A stretch of 64,000 nt of DNA from Streptomyces aurantiacus JA 4570 (GCF_000414115.1 NZ_AOPZ01000067.1:62001-126000); one strand, 5' to 3'; positions 25,831-34,132 are shown, numbered from the stretch's first letter. The notes: generated by a model not told the origin, from the sequence alone. Numbers and translations: made by a program.

Positions 25831-26465
25831 CAGATGCCGGCGTGCCGGTTGGTGAAGGACGAGATGAGCGACCCGGCGTGGCTGCCCGCCTCGTCGAGGG
25901 ACAGCATCAACAGGCCGACGGTGGCGAAGACTTCAGCCGACCACTCCTCGTCCTCCTCGTAGCCGGTACGAAACTGGGCGGGCCTGGTCAGCACCTCCCG
26001 TACCGCTTCGGCGGGGAGGGAGGGCATCTGCTCGGCCAGGACGTGCGGGTCGAGGACGTCGCAGGCGGTGACGGTGCCCGGATCCACGTCCGGCGTCCGG
26101 CCGCTGAGCAGGTGGTACAGCTCGTGCAACAGGACGTGCAGCCCCTGCCGTTCGCTGGTGTTGGCGGTGATGACGACGGTGTCCTCCGCGTCCCCCTGCA
26201 CGCAGAACCCGCTGACGTGCGAGGGCAGGGGCAGTTTCAGGATGGTGATGGTCCTGCCGCGCTCGCGGGCGACGGCGTCGACGAGTTCCTGCAGCCCCTG
26301 GCCCGGCCGCAGACCGAGGTCGTCGTGGATGATGCGGACGGCCCGTCGGCGCGCCCTGGCCCAGGCGCGGCGTTTGCGCACGGCGGAGCGGATGCGGGTC
26401 GAGGTGTCGGCGACGAGCGCCGGGCCTGCGGTGCGCCACGCGATCGGGGCGCAGACGATCGGCAC
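25830..26465 (-). CDS. ImmA/IrrE-type zinc metallopeptidase
   Basis: A 211-residue protein with the metallopeptidase motif HELYH at residues 114-118. The ImmA/IrrE context is LHVLLHELYHLLSGR, followed by a C-terminal EEDEEWSAEVFATVGLL helix whose Glu is a likely third zinc ligand. Relatives cleave XRE-type repressors (ImmA-ImmR, IrrE-DdrO). An XRE gene lies divergent at 26996 and a membrane protein is overlapped downstream, so a membrane-sensor, protease and repressor relay is plausible. No signal peptide is visible, so the protein is cytoplasmic. Confidence 0.88.
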   Translation of the reverse strand: MPIVCAPIAWRTAGPALVADTSTRIRSAVRKRRAWARARRRAVRIIHDDLGLRPGQGLQELVDAVARERGRTITILKLPLPSHVSGFCVQGDAEDTVVITANTSERQGLHVLLHELYHLLSGRTPDVDPGTVTACDVLDPHVLAEQMPSLPAEAVREVLTRPAQFRTGYEEDEEWSAEVFATVGLLMLSLDEAGSHAGSLISSFTNRHAGI

Positions 26466-26995
26466 GGGTCAGCGCTCCCGGTTCGGGGCGGTGGCGGGCC
26501 CGGTGGCCCCGGCGCGCTCAACAGGAGGCGGTGGCACGGTCCTTCGTGGCCCGCGCGCGCCGTGTCCCGTGAGCGTCGGCCGGTCCGGCCCGCTCCGGCG
26601 CTCCGTCGCCGCTCTCCGGGCCGCCCCGGCTCGGTGCACCGCTCGCGCTCCGCGAGCCGGATCCGCGAGACACGGGACCTGTGCCCGTGCGCTGGCGCCT
26701 CTCATAGGCCGTTCACGCTCCCCGTCCCCTACGTGGCGGGCGTGTCTGCCCGCTGACCTGGGCAGGGACATTATCAGTCCGCCGCCGTGAGGGCTTGGTG
26801 AGGCCGCCGCCGGCCAACGGTCCAGGGCGGCCCTTGAATTGGGCCTGGGCGCTGGTCGGGCGCCGGAAACGCCCGAAAGTCGAACAGTGTACGGCGAGCA
26901 TCGTGTCAACAATTGAAGACGACGCTGGCCGGAGACGGTTGAGGCGGATACCCTCAGGGCGCCCAACGAGTTCCGTGGCCCATGGAGACCTTCAG
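26466..26995. other. Divergent intergenic region, ImmA/IrrE to XRE
   Basis: This 530-base region has no supported gene. Short open frames here are Arg/Pro/Ser-rich with no family likeness. It contains the palindromic motif at 26903-26924 and presumably promoters for both directions. Confidence 0.5.
26903..26924 (+). promoter_or_regulatory. Palindromic motif upstream of XRE gene (copy 1)
   Basis: The core TCAACAATTGA is an inverted repeat (TCAA/TTGA), embedded in a longer 22-bp sequence ending in GACGACG. A copy agreeing at 19 of 22 positions occurs in reverse orientation at 27767-27788. It ends 71 nt upstream of the XRE start. Confidence 0.6.
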
Positions 26996-27679
26996 GTGAA
27001 CGCAGCCGACCACCAACCGGCGCCCGGACCCGAGATCGCCCGTCTGCTGGGCGACATCGATGCCTACGCCCTGCGGCTGGGCACTTCGCGGGGCCGCCTC
27101 CTGGACGTCGTGCTCATCTCCCGCGCGACCGGTATCGAGCCGGAACGGGTGCGGGCCCTGCTGACGGGTGAACTCCCCGAGGAGGAGCCGCGGGAGAAGA
27201 ACGCGCGCGAGACCTTCCGCAGGGCGCTGTTCCAGCAGCGGCTGCGCTTCCTGCAGCGGACCCGCCTCAAGGAGACTCCCGGGGGCAAGGAGCCGTACGG
27301 ACTCAGGGAGATCTCGCGGGCCACCGGCATCTCCGCGCAGCACGTCTCGAACCTCCTCAACGGCGAACGTGGCGCGAATCACGACCACGCGGCCCGTCTG
27401 GAGCTCTTCTACGGGGTGCCGGAGGGCTTCTGCTCGCGCACCGAAGGCGCCGCGCTGATCACGTACTTGCGCCGCATGGTCAATGAGGACCTGCCGAAGC
27501 TGGCCACGCGGGCGGTGCTGCAGGAGCTGGGCGCGCGCTCGGTCGCCCTGCGCAGCACGGCCGACGGCGCGCAGATCGACACACTGCGGGACCTGCTCCC
27601 GGCCCTGGACGAGCTGGTCAAGGTGGTGCAGGGACGGAAGACGGACCGTGGTCAGGGTGGTGCCGGAAGGTGCCCGTAG
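26996..27679 (+). CDS. XRE-type helix-turn-helix regulator
   Basis: A 227-residue protein. A clear HTH lies at LREISRATGISAQHVSNLLN (about residues 104-123), and an earlier degenerate HTH-like segment occurs at residues 30-60 (VVLISRATGIEPERVRALLTG). The HTH is followed by NHDHAARLELFYGVPEGFC, the usual XRE continuation. GTG 26996 has GGAGA 8 nt upstream; the longer frame lacks support. It is divergent from the ImmA/IrrE gene and is the probable DNA-binding partner and proteolysis target. It may bind the motifs at 26903 and 27767. Confidence 0.85.
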   Translation: MNAADHQPAPGPEIARLLGDIDAYALRLGTSRGRLLDVVLISRATGIEPERVRALLTGELPEEEPREKNARETFRRALFQQRLRFLQRTRLKETPGGKEPYGLREISRATGISAQHVSNLLNGERGANHDHAARLELFYGVPEGFCSRTEGAALITYLRRMVNEDLPKLATRAVLQELGARSVALRSTADGAQIDTLRDLLPALDELVKVVQGRKTDRGQGGAGRCP

Positions 27680-28367
27680 CGAGCCCGTGCTACGCGCGTT
27701 GAGGTGCATCGAAGACCCTGAGGGGGGCATTCCGCGGGTTCATTGGCGGCGCACGCCCATGACATGCGTCGTTCTCAATCGTTGACACCGCCTGTGATAG
27801 TGCATCAGGATCTGTCTCACGCCGGAGCCGGGGGCAGGCTGGCTCTGACGAGGAACGAATCCTGCCCGGATGTTCCATTCGTCCGCATGAGCTGCTTCCG
27901 GAAATTCCCGCGTGGGGGCGGGGGACACCCGGAGGACAGTCATCGGTCCTGCTCATACCCCGGTCGGCGATGGTGCCGCGTCACAGTACAGCTGGGCTCG
28001 CCCGCCCAACTTCGGTGGCGTTCTCGGGGATTGGTCGGCCCCTGCGAATGGAACGAGCGTTTCGTCAGGTGATGCCAGGACCGTCGTGGCCCGAATCCGG
28101 ACCACGGCGGGGCGGGGAGGAGCTATGAAGAGGTGGCGACACGTCTTTGCACCATGAGCTCCTTGGTGGTGCGGCCCATGGAAAGGCAGCGGACACAGTC
28201 CTCATCGGGGCGCGGGGGCGCTTTTGCCCGAGGGACTGGGACCCTGCCGGGAGCGAGCGATGCCCGTCCTCGCTCCCACTGGGCGGGGTTGGGGACCCCG
28301 CTCGCCGAGCCGCCCGATCCTGATGAGCCGTGCTCACGTCATGACGGGGCTAATTCAGGAAGATGCC
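27680..28367. other. Gene-free region between XRE and NUDIX
   Basis: This 688-base region is somewhat less GC-rich than its flanks. Open frames of 67-109 residues occur on both strands, but none shows a family pattern or good initiation signals. It carries the second copy of the XRE-flanking motif (27767-27788). It may contain remnants of lost genes. Confidence 0.5.
27767..27788 (-). promoter_or_regulatory. Palindromic motif downstream of XRE gene (copy 2)
   Basis: On the minus strand the core is TCAACGATTGA, the same inverted repeat as copy 1 with one central change. The flanks GTG and ACGACG are also kept. No gene start lies close by on the minus strand; the nearest plus-strand gene is 580 nt away. 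Confidence 0.55.
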
Positions 28368-28820
28368 ATGGATGCTACTGCTACGTCCCTAGCCGCTTCG
28401 GCAGGGGCCATCATCGCCGATGAGCACGGCGATGTGTTGATGGTGAACCCGATGTACACGGCCTACTGGAATCTTCCCGGGGGCCATGTCGAGGCGGGGG
28501 AGAGCCCGAGCGCCGCCTGCGCCCGGGAGATCCGCTCGGAGCTCGGCCTGGACGTCGAGATGGGTGACCTTCTCGTGGTGGCCTGGGTCGACTCCGACGG
28601 GTGGATGCCGCGCGTGTACTACATCTTCGACGCCGGGGAGGTCACCGCCGAACAGCGGCGTGCCATCACCCTGCGCGAGGACGGCCCGGGGGAGTACCGC
28701 TTCGCGTCCCCCGAGCGGATCGACGCGTCGCTGATCCCGTCGTTCGTCAAGCCCATGTGGGAAGCAGCGCTCACCGCCCGCAAGGACAAGCGGCTGGTGT
28801 GCCTCGAAGTGGAGGTGTGA
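28368..28820 (+). CDS. NUDIX hydrolase
   Basis: A 150-residue NUDIX protein that would hydrolyse a nucleoside-diphosphate derivative. The NUDIX box covers residues 39-61 (G39, E45, R53, E54, E58, G60). The usual REUxEExGU reads REIRSELGL, so the first Glu of the EE pair is Ser57; the pattern still keeps three acidic residues. ATG 28368 has CAGGA at 28356-28360; upstream ATGs in frame are unsupported. Two strong hairpins follow the gene. Confidence 0.9.
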   Translation: MDATATSLAASAGAIIADEHGDVLMVNPMYTAYWNLPGGHVEAGESPSAACAREIRSELGLDVEMGDLLVVAWVDSDGWMPRVYYIFDAGEVTAEQRRAITLREDGPGEYRFASPERIDASLIPSFVKPMWEAALTARKDKRLVCLEVEV

Positions 28821-28947
28821 ACAGCTTGACCGCTCACGCCAGGTGAGCGCGGCGCGAGCTGGGGACGACAGACGCCCGAACGAGAAGCACGGGAGAGATC
28901 CGAGCCGACCGGTCCCTGTCCCGAAGCCCCGCGCTCGCGCGAACGAC

Positions 28948-28983
28948 CAGCAGCCGCCGCCCCGCCCGGGGCGGCGGCTGCTG
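28948..28983. terminator. Very strong terminator hairpin, 16-bp perfect stem
   Basis: CAGCAGCCGCCGCCCC (28948-28963) pairs perfectly with 28968-28983 around a 4-nt loop. It lies between the convergent NUDIX and secreted-protein genes and can act in both directions. Confidence 0.8.
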
Positions 28984-29007
28984 CGCGCCCGGGGTTGCCG
29001 TCGCCGA

Positions 29008-29037
29008 GCGCCCGGCCCCTTCCGGGAGGCCGGGCGC
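29008..29037. terminator. Second terminator hairpin, 10-bp stem
   Basis: GCGCCCGGCC (29008-29017) and GGCCGGGCGC (29028-29037) form a perfect stem with a 10-nt loop. It is 36 nt downstream of the secreted-protein stop on the minus strand. Confidence 0.7.
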
Positions 29038-29072
29038 ACGGTCACGGTGCTGCTTGCCGGGTGGTTCCGGGC

Positions 29073-29591
29073 TCAGTACTTGGGGTTCTTCTTCCACTTC
29101 CCGAAGTGGCAGGTGTCTCCCGTACCCAGCCTGTCGTTCTGGCACACGGCGATGCGGATGCTGTGGAGCTTGTAGGAGGTTGTATAGCCTTTGACCGTCT
29201 TGCGCTCGCCGCCGCCCTGCCGGCAGGTGTAGTCATAGAGGCGGCTGTCGCCGGTCCTCACCTTGAGCTCGCCGTGCTTCTTGATCTTGAACTGCAGGAA
29301 GGTGAAGGCGTCCCACCCGTCGCAGCTGGTGTCGTTCACGTAGAGCTTGAACGGGCCGGTGCGGTTCTGCCCCTTCCACTTGAAGGTGGCGGACGCCTTG
29401 CCGATCCCCTTCTTCTTCGCCGTCACCTTGCCCTTCACCGGCGCCATCGCCCGACTGTCCTGGGCGGCCGCGGAGGCGGCACTGGTGGCGTGGGCCCCGG
29501 TGGCGGACTGCGCCGCCGCCGTGCTCACGCCGCCGGTGGCGAGCAGGGCCGCGGCCCCCACGCCGATGAGGGCCTTCCGAGCGGAGTGCAT
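29073..29591 (-). CDS. Small secreted cysteine-containing protein
   Basis: A 172-residue protein I do not recognise. It has a clear Sec signal peptide (MHSARKALIGVGAAALLATG… with AxA-type cleavage near residue 27), a Lys-rich middle (KVTAKKKGIGKASATFKWKG) and four Cys in the last 90 residues (SCDGW, YTCRQ, AVCQN, DTCHF), probably two disulfides. The mature protein is basic and extracellular. ATG 29591 follows GGGGAACACAG; the longer open frame upstream is not coding. It is flanked by hairpins and appears monocistronic. Confidence 0.8.
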   Translation of the reverse strand: MHSARKALIGVGAAALLATGGVSTAAAQSATGAHATSAASAAAQDSRAMAPVKGKVTAKKKGIGKASATFKWKGQNRTGPFKLYVNDTSCDGWDAFTFLQFKIKKHGELKVRTGDSRLYDYTCRQGGGERKTVKGYTTSYKLHSIRIAVCQNDRLGTGDTCHFGKWKKNPKY

Positions 29592-30037
29592 CTGTGTTCC
29601 CCGTTCCGCACCGCAGTTGTGGGGCCGGTGCGCCTTCCCCCTTGATGCGTACACGCTGCCGCGTGCAGGGGAAGGGGGGACAGGGCTTTCGGGCAGGGCC
29701 GAAACACGCGTCAGGGGTCCGCCGGTGGCCCCGGGCGGCCGAGCCGCTCGTACGCGGGCATGAGAATGCCGCCGCCGGGGGGTGGCGACGGCATTCGTTG
29801 CCGGGTCGGCAGTGCCCTGCCTCGCCGGCGGTTCACCAAGCGATGGGGAGAACCGTGCTCGGTGCCGGTCGGCGCTCATCCGACCTGGGTCGGCGCGCCC
29901 ACACGAGAACCCCATCCTGTCTGCGATCCCCGCGCAACTCGACTGCGCCGCAAGGCCGTTCGGCGTTTCGGCGAGTGGAATTCGCGGTGCCCGGATTCCG
30001 GCCGCCGAAATGGCGGCCGGGGCCCGGGAGACGTCCG
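29592..30037. other. Intergenic region with promoter of the secreted protein
   Basis: This 446-base stretch holds no convincing gene. It should contain the minus-strand promoter of the secreted protein and a hairpin at 29764-29796. Confidence 0.45.
29764..29796. terminator. Imperfect terminator-like hairpin
   Basis: GAATGCCGCCGCC and the complementary GGCGACGGCATTC form a 13-bp stem with one mismatch and a G-rich loop. It lies about 240 nt past the MBL stop on the minus strand. Confidence 0.45.
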
Positions 30038-31024
30038 TCAGCCGGCCTGGGGCACCGCGGCGACACCGTCGCGGTGCCAGGCGATGCGTGAGCACGCGTC
30101 CATCAGGGCCAGGATGTCGGGCTCGGAATCGTCGCGGTCGAGGTGCCGGAACTCGGACGCCAGCGTGATGACCAGGCGCTCCGGAAGGTGCAGCCCCGGA
30201 TAGCGGTCCTCCTCGATCAGGTGCCGCGCGGCCGCCGTCGGCGAGAGGCCGCGCGCGTGCAGGGTCCGTGCCTGCTCGGCCAGGTCCCGCAGATACCGGA
30301 CGTGGGCCCGCAGCCCGTCCGGGTCGAGCACCGGACCGTGGCCCGGAACGACGAGGTCCGGCTCCCAGTCGAGAATGCGCTCGCAGGCGCCGATCACGCT
30401 CCCCAGCGGCCCCGCCCAGTGGCACACGTGGTCGCCGGCGAAGACGACGTCACCGGCGAACACGACCCGCTGCTCGGGCAGTCGTACGACCATGTCGCCG
30501 ACGGTATGCGCGGGCCCCACCTCGTACAGCTCCACGGGCATGTCGCCCACCAGGAGATCCATGCGGTTCCGGAAGGTCCTCGTGGGCTTCTGCACGGTGA
30601 TCCCGGCGAAGTCGAACCGCCCGAAGTGCCGGCGGAAGTACCAGCCGAGGGGCTGCTCCGGGTCGGTGTCCTCGACGAGGTGGCGCAACTGCTCCGGGGA
30701 CGGCTCGAAGCACTGGTGCTCCAGCGTGCGGTGCGTGGCGACGATCTCGGCTCCGGTCACCCGCTGGTTGCCCCAGCCGTGGTCGCCGTTGCCGTGCGTC
30801 GTCAGGACGGCGGAGATGTCGGCGCCGGGCCCGGCGACCTCGCGGGCCGCGGCGAGGAAGTCGTCGGTGAGGCTCAGCGTGTACGGCGTGTCGATCAGGA
30901 CCGACTGGCCGCCCGCGGTGAGCAGTCCGCAGTTGGCGAGACCCCAGCTGCCGGTCGACCCGGGGGACCAGACGTGGACACCGGGAGCTATGGGAAGCAG
31001 AGTCGGATCAGAGTTCATGGTCAC
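30038..31024 (-). CDS. MBL-fold metallo-hydrolase with HxNxDH motif
   Basis: A 328-residue metallo-beta-lactamase-fold protein. The first metal motif reads HGNGDH (77-82) instead of HxHxDH, so one site-1 His is Asn; His173 (AHTVGD), Asp192 (FAGD) and His229 (PGHG) are kept. The substitution probably changes metal loading or substrate. GTG 31024 overlaps the stop of the MmyB-like regulator (GTGA); ATG 31018 is an alternative. Translation is coupled to the regulator, suggesting one signalling or detoxification unit. Confidence 0.88.
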   Translation of the reverse strand: MTMNSDPTLLPIAPGVHVWSPGSTGSWGLANCGLLTAGGQSVLIDTPYTLSLTDDFLAAAREVAGPGADISAVLTTHGNGDHGWGNQRVTGAEIVATHRTLEHQCFEPSPEQLRHLVEDTDPEQPLGWYFRRHFGRFDFAGITVQKPTRTFRNRMDLLVGDMPVELYEVGPAHTVGDMVVRLPEQRVVFAGDVVFAGDHVCHWAGPLGSVIGACERILDWEPDLVVPGHGPVLDPDGLRAHVRYLRDLAEQARTLHARGLSPTAAARHLIEEDRYPGLHLPERLVITLASEFRHLDRDDSEPDILALMDACSRIAWHRDGVAAVPQAG

Positions 31025-31980
31025 GCATTCTCACCCGCGCGCGACCCTGGAAGCACGCCCGCCGGCTCGCCGGTGGCCGAGACGTGCCGTCCCGCCTCGG
31101 CGGGCTCCGCCGAGGTCGGTGCGAAGACGAGGAAGAAGAAGCGCGACCCCGGCGACTGGAGGGGCTGGGCCGTACACATCGTCACCGACCCGAGCACGGA
31201 CGGGAGGTGCTGCGCGCAGCACCGGGTGACGCCCTCGCCGTCGACGCCGAGCGAGGCGACGCCGGCATGGCGCATGGGCCGCGCGTCACCGTCGGGGTGG
31301 ACGTAGGCGACATTGTGCCGACGGTAGATGGGGCCCGCCACGGGATCGTCGTTGACCTCCTCGTCCAGCATCTGGAGGTCCTTGTTGTTCGGGTGGGCGG
31401 CATACGCGGTGCGCAATTGCGCGGCCACCTTGATGGCCCAGTTCGCCTCCCAGTCGACCAAATGGCATTCCCGCGCGTCTTCCCGGAGCAGCATCCAGCG
31501 CATCAGGTTGCGTTCCGGCAACTGGGGTGTGGTTCCCGGTACTTGCGGAAACATACGGACGAAATCGTCATTGCACGCCAGAACATTCCAAGCGACGTCA
31601 TTGATGTAACAGGGCTGCCCCTTGACCCGGTGCACGGCCGTCAGCCACGCCGGACCCACATGCGTGCCCGCCATCGGGTCCATGGGGAACGGCGGCTCGT
31701 ATCCGAGGGCGTACACGTACAGGGCGGTCCGTTCGGCCTCCCGCATCCGCAGCACCCTGGCCACGTTGTCGAGGAAGTTCGCCGAAGGCTGCGCCATCTC
31801 CCCGCGCTCCAGGAGCGCGTACGTCCGCTCGGACACGAACAGCTCCTGCGCCACGCGCGCCTGCGAAAGCCCCCGCGACCGGCGACCGCGCCCGGTGGGC
31901 CGGGGCGAGCCGAGTTCGGTGGGGCTTATCTGGCCGCGCTTGTACTGCAGCAACTGCTGCAGAGCCTCCTTGTTGTTCAA
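31021..31980 (-). CDS. XRE regulator with MmyB-like ligand-binding domain
   Basis: A 319-residue protein with an N-terminal XRE HTH (LSQARVAQELFVSERTYALL) and a C-terminal MmyB-like domain (INDVAWNVLACNDDFVRMFP, then a C-terminal …VTRCCAQHLPSVLGSV). MmyB-like domains resemble PAS folds that bind fatty-acid-like ligands. The start appears to be TTG 31980, with AAGG 7 nt upstream. It is divergent from an IclR-like gene and overlaps the MBL hydrolase. Confidence 0.88.
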   Translation of the reverse strand: MNNKEALQQLLQYKRGQISPTELGSPRPTGRGRRSRGLSQARVAQELFVSERTYALLERGEMAQPSANFLDNVARVLRMREAERTALYVYALGYEPPFPMDPMAGTHVGPAWLTAVHRVKGQPCYINDVAWNVLACNDDFVRMFPQVPGTTPQLPERNLMRWMLLREDARECHLVDWEANWAIKVAAQLRTAYAAHPNNKDLQMLDEEVNDDPVAGPIYRRHNVAYVHPDGDARPMRHAGVASLGVDGEGVTRCCAQHLPSVLGSVTMCTAQPLQSPGSRFFFLVFAPTSAEPAEAGRHVSATGEPAGVLPGSRAGENA

Positions 31981-32023
31981 TGTCTAACCTTTCCCCGCGC
32001 TGAAACAAACGGTCGAGCAGCCC

Positions 32024-32062
32024 GGACCGGAAGTCGAACTTCCTGTAAAACGCGGACCGGAA
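32024..32062. promoter_or_regulatory. Operator-like repeats between MmyB-like and IclR-like genes
   Basis: GGACCGGAA occurs at 32024-32032 and 32054-32062, 30 bp apart. Between them GGAAGTCGAACTTCC (32029-32043) is a perfect 6-bp palindrome with a 3-nt centre. Confidence 0.55.
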
Positions 32063-32172
32063 AATTCATGGCCTGGTGTTCCCCGTGATCCGGCGACGAG
32101 AATCGGATGCCGGATCTGAACACGCCCGTGGAAGGCACGGCGGTTCACTGTGCCCGCAAGGGGGAGTTCGCT

Positions 32173-32955
32173 GTGCTGCAACCGGTGGTCGCCACACCGG
32201 CGCGAGAACACGCCGGCAGCGCGGTGGCCCGGACCCTGGCGGTACTGCGGGCCCTGCGTGAACTCGGTCCGGGCGCACACCCGCTGGCGGTCGTCGCCGC
32301 GCAGGCGGGGCTGCCCGCGCCCACCACGCACCGGTATCTGCGGGCCCTCGCCAGGGAGGCGGCCGTAGAGCAGCGCGGTCCACGCGGCCACTACGCCCTG
32401 ACGGAGACCTCGCACCGTTCCCCCCACCTCGTCGATGAGGTCACGGATACAAAAGTTGGTCAGACCTCGCCTGCACTGCGTGCTGAACTCGTCACTCTAC
32501 AGTCACGTACGGGGCTGGTGTCGCTGCTGTACGCACCCCTGCTGGTGGGTGCCTCGCTGCGGTTCTGCACGGAACGCGCCGTCGGCGCCCACGCGGCGGC
32601 ACTGCGGTCGGCCGCGCCCGGGGAACTGCGTCTCGTGTGGAGCGCGCCGCTCGACCACGACGCCGCGGGCCTGGCCATCCTCGCCTGCCTCGAAGGCGGG
32701 TCGGCGCCCGGGACCGGGCTCGACCGCGTCCGGGAACAGGGCTACGCCATCGGTCCCTCGCCCCTCGAGGGATGGGACTCCGTGGCCGCTCCCCTGTGGC
32801 GGGGGGCCGTGGTCGCCGGGTCCGTGGCACTTCTCGCCCCGCGAAGCCGGATGCGCGGCGCCGTGGCCCGCTCGCGCTGCGTGCACGCGCTGATGGACAC
32901 CGCCGCACGGATGAGCGGTCAGCTCACGCGCTCGGGGGCCCGGCGTGCCTGCTGA
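32173..32955 (+). CDS. IclR-type transcriptional regulator
   Basis: A 260-residue regulator. The winged helix (GSAVARTLAVLRALRELG, HPLAVVAAQAGLPAPTTHRYLRALA) is IclR-like, followed by a sensor domain with the late motif QGYAIGPSPLEGWDSVAAPLW. GTG 32173 is preferred because of GGGGGAG at 32160-32166; ATG 32107 gives a 282-residue version. It is divergent from the MmyB-like gene, and an SDR gene follows 114 nt downstream in the same direction. Confidence 0.85.
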   Translation: MLQPVVATPAREHAGSAVARTLAVLRALRELGPGAHPLAVVAAQAGLPAPTTHRYLRALAREAAVEQRGPRGHYALTETSHRSPHLVDEVTDTKVGQTSPALRAELVTLQSRTGLVSLLYAPLLVGASLRFCTERAVGAHAAALRSAAPGELRLVWSAPLDHDAAGLAILACLEGGSAPGTGLDRVREQGYAIGPSPLEGWDSVAAPLWRGAVVAGSVALLAPRSRMRGAVARSRCVHALMDTAARMSGQLTRSGARRAC

Positions 32956-33069
32956 CGCGAGATCCTCCGCGCGCACCGTGGGTGCGGGCCACGCACACCA
33001 TCGCCTCGCCAGGGGCACACACGCCACCACCGCCGGAGACGACAGCGCTCCCGACCAGAAAGGTTCCCT

Positions 33070-33774
33070 GTGCCCCGCTCAGTTCTGATCACCGGAGGCA
33101 GCCGAGGCATCGGCCTTGCCATCGCCCGCACGATGCGGGCGGCCGGTGACCGTGTCGCCGTCACCTACCGCACCGGCGAGCCGCCCGAGGGCCTGTTCGG
33201 TGTGCGCTGCGACGTGACGGACGCGGACCAGGTCGACCTCGCCTTCAAGGAGGTGGAGGAGGAGCAGGGGCCGGTGGAGGTCCTGGTGGCCTGCGCGGGC
33301 GTCACGAACGACAAGCTGCTCATGCGGATGACCGAGGACGACTTCACCTCCGTCCTCGACACGAACCTCACGGGCGTCTTCCGCGTCGCCAAGCGGGCGA
33401 CCCGCGGCATGCTCCGGGCGCGCTCCGGTCGCATCGTGGTGATCTCCTCGGCCGTGGGCCTGCGCGGCGAGGCGGGCCAGGCCAACTACGCCGCGTCCAA
33501 GGCGGGCCTGGTCGGCTTCGCCCGGTCGCTCGCCCGTGAGCTGGGCTCGCGCGGCATCACGGTGAACGTGGTCGCGCCCGGTCTGACCGAAACGGCGATG
33601 AGCGAGAGCCTCACCGACGAGCAGCGCGAGGCCATGGTCCGGCAGATCCCGCTGGGCCGGCTCGCCGCGCCCGAGGAAGTGGCCGCCACGGTCGCCTTCG
33701 TCGCGTCACCCGAGGCCGGCTACATCACCGGCGCCGTCATCCCGGTCGACGGCGGCGCGGGCATGGGCCACTGA
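33070..33774 (+). CDS. SDR reductase, FabG-type (3-oxoacyl-ACP reductase)
   Basis: A 234-residue short-chain dehydrogenase/reductase with cofactor loop TGGSRGIG, NAG-equivalent CAGVTND, catalytic Ser in VISSAVG, YxxxK as YAASK and C-terminal PVDGGAGMGH. It resembles FabG, the beta-ketoacyl-ACP reductase, but without fatty-acid genes around it a secondary role is as likely. GTG 33070 has AAAGG upstream. A hairpin terminator lies 127 nt downstream. Confidence 0.92.
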   Translation: MPRSVLITGGSRGIGLAIARTMRAAGDRVAVTYRTGEPPEGLFGVRCDVTDADQVDLAFKEVEEEQGPVEVLVACAGVTNDKLLMRMTEDDFTSVLDTNLTGVFRVAKRATRGMLRARSGRIVVISSAVGLRGEAGQANYAASKAGLVGFARSLARELGSRGITVNVVAPGLTETAMSESLTDEQREAMVRQIPLGRLAAPEEVAATVAFVASPEAGYITGAVIPVDGGAGMGH

Positions 33775-33810
33775 GAAGACCCCCCTGAGGAGACCCCACT
33801 GAGAAGACCC
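33771..33810 (+). repeat. Three 12-bp units with 14-bp period
   Basis: CTGAGAAGACCC, CTGAGGAGACCC and CTGAGAAGACCC start at 33771, 33785 and 33799. The first contains the SDR stop codon. The function is unknown. Confidence 0.75.
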
Positions 33811-33900
33811 GCGCTGCCACACAGCGCGCACCGTCGCGGCGGCCGCCGACCCCGCCACGACGGCACGGGCCCACAACAGGGCCCGTACACAAGCTCGTTC

Positions 33901-33931
33901 GTCGCGGCCGACACGGGGGTGCGGCCGCGAC
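33901..33931 (+). terminator. Terminator hairpin after the SDR gene
   Basis: GTCGCGGCCG (33901-33910) and CGGCCGCGAC (33922-33931) form a perfect 10-bp stem with an 11-nt loop. Confidence 0.7.
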
Positions 33932-33940
33932 GGGCGGAGC

Positions 33941-33966
33941 CTTGCCGGTCACACTTGCCGGTCACA
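33941..33966 (+). repeat. 13-bp exact tandem repeat
   Basis: CTTGCCGGTCACA is repeated head to tail at 33941-33953 and 33954-33966, just after the terminator hairpin. Confidence 0.85.
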
Positions 33967-34132
33967 CCCTCAGAGCCTGTCTTCGAACTTGGCCTGAGAA
34001 CCCGTAGGTGCTCCCCTCCCCGCATGCCATCGTGGACCCGTCCAATGGTATGGACCTGACAAGCCGTCGATGTGCGGTCCCGGCCCGGCGGGCCGGGCCG
34101 GGGGCGGCGGTGTCGGGGAGGGGAGCGTACGC

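Larger units (their letters stand above)
33775..34132. other. Intergenic region between SDR and AraC genes
   Basis: This 358-base region has no supported gene. It holds the tail of the 14-bp-period repeat, a terminator (33901-33931), a 13-bp tandem repeat and an inverted repeat GTCCA-N6-TGGAC at 34040-34055 that may be an operator for the AraC gene. Confidence 0.6.

Noticed and set aside
27690..28337. Several 67-109-residue frames in the region before the NUDIX gene
   Set aside because: They lack ribosome-binding sites and known motifs and overlap each other on both strands. I left the region as gene-free.
29592..30425. N-terminal extension of the small secreted protein frame
   Set aside because: The signal peptide and ribosome-binding site place the start at 29591; the upstream part is antisense to the MBL gene or intergenic.
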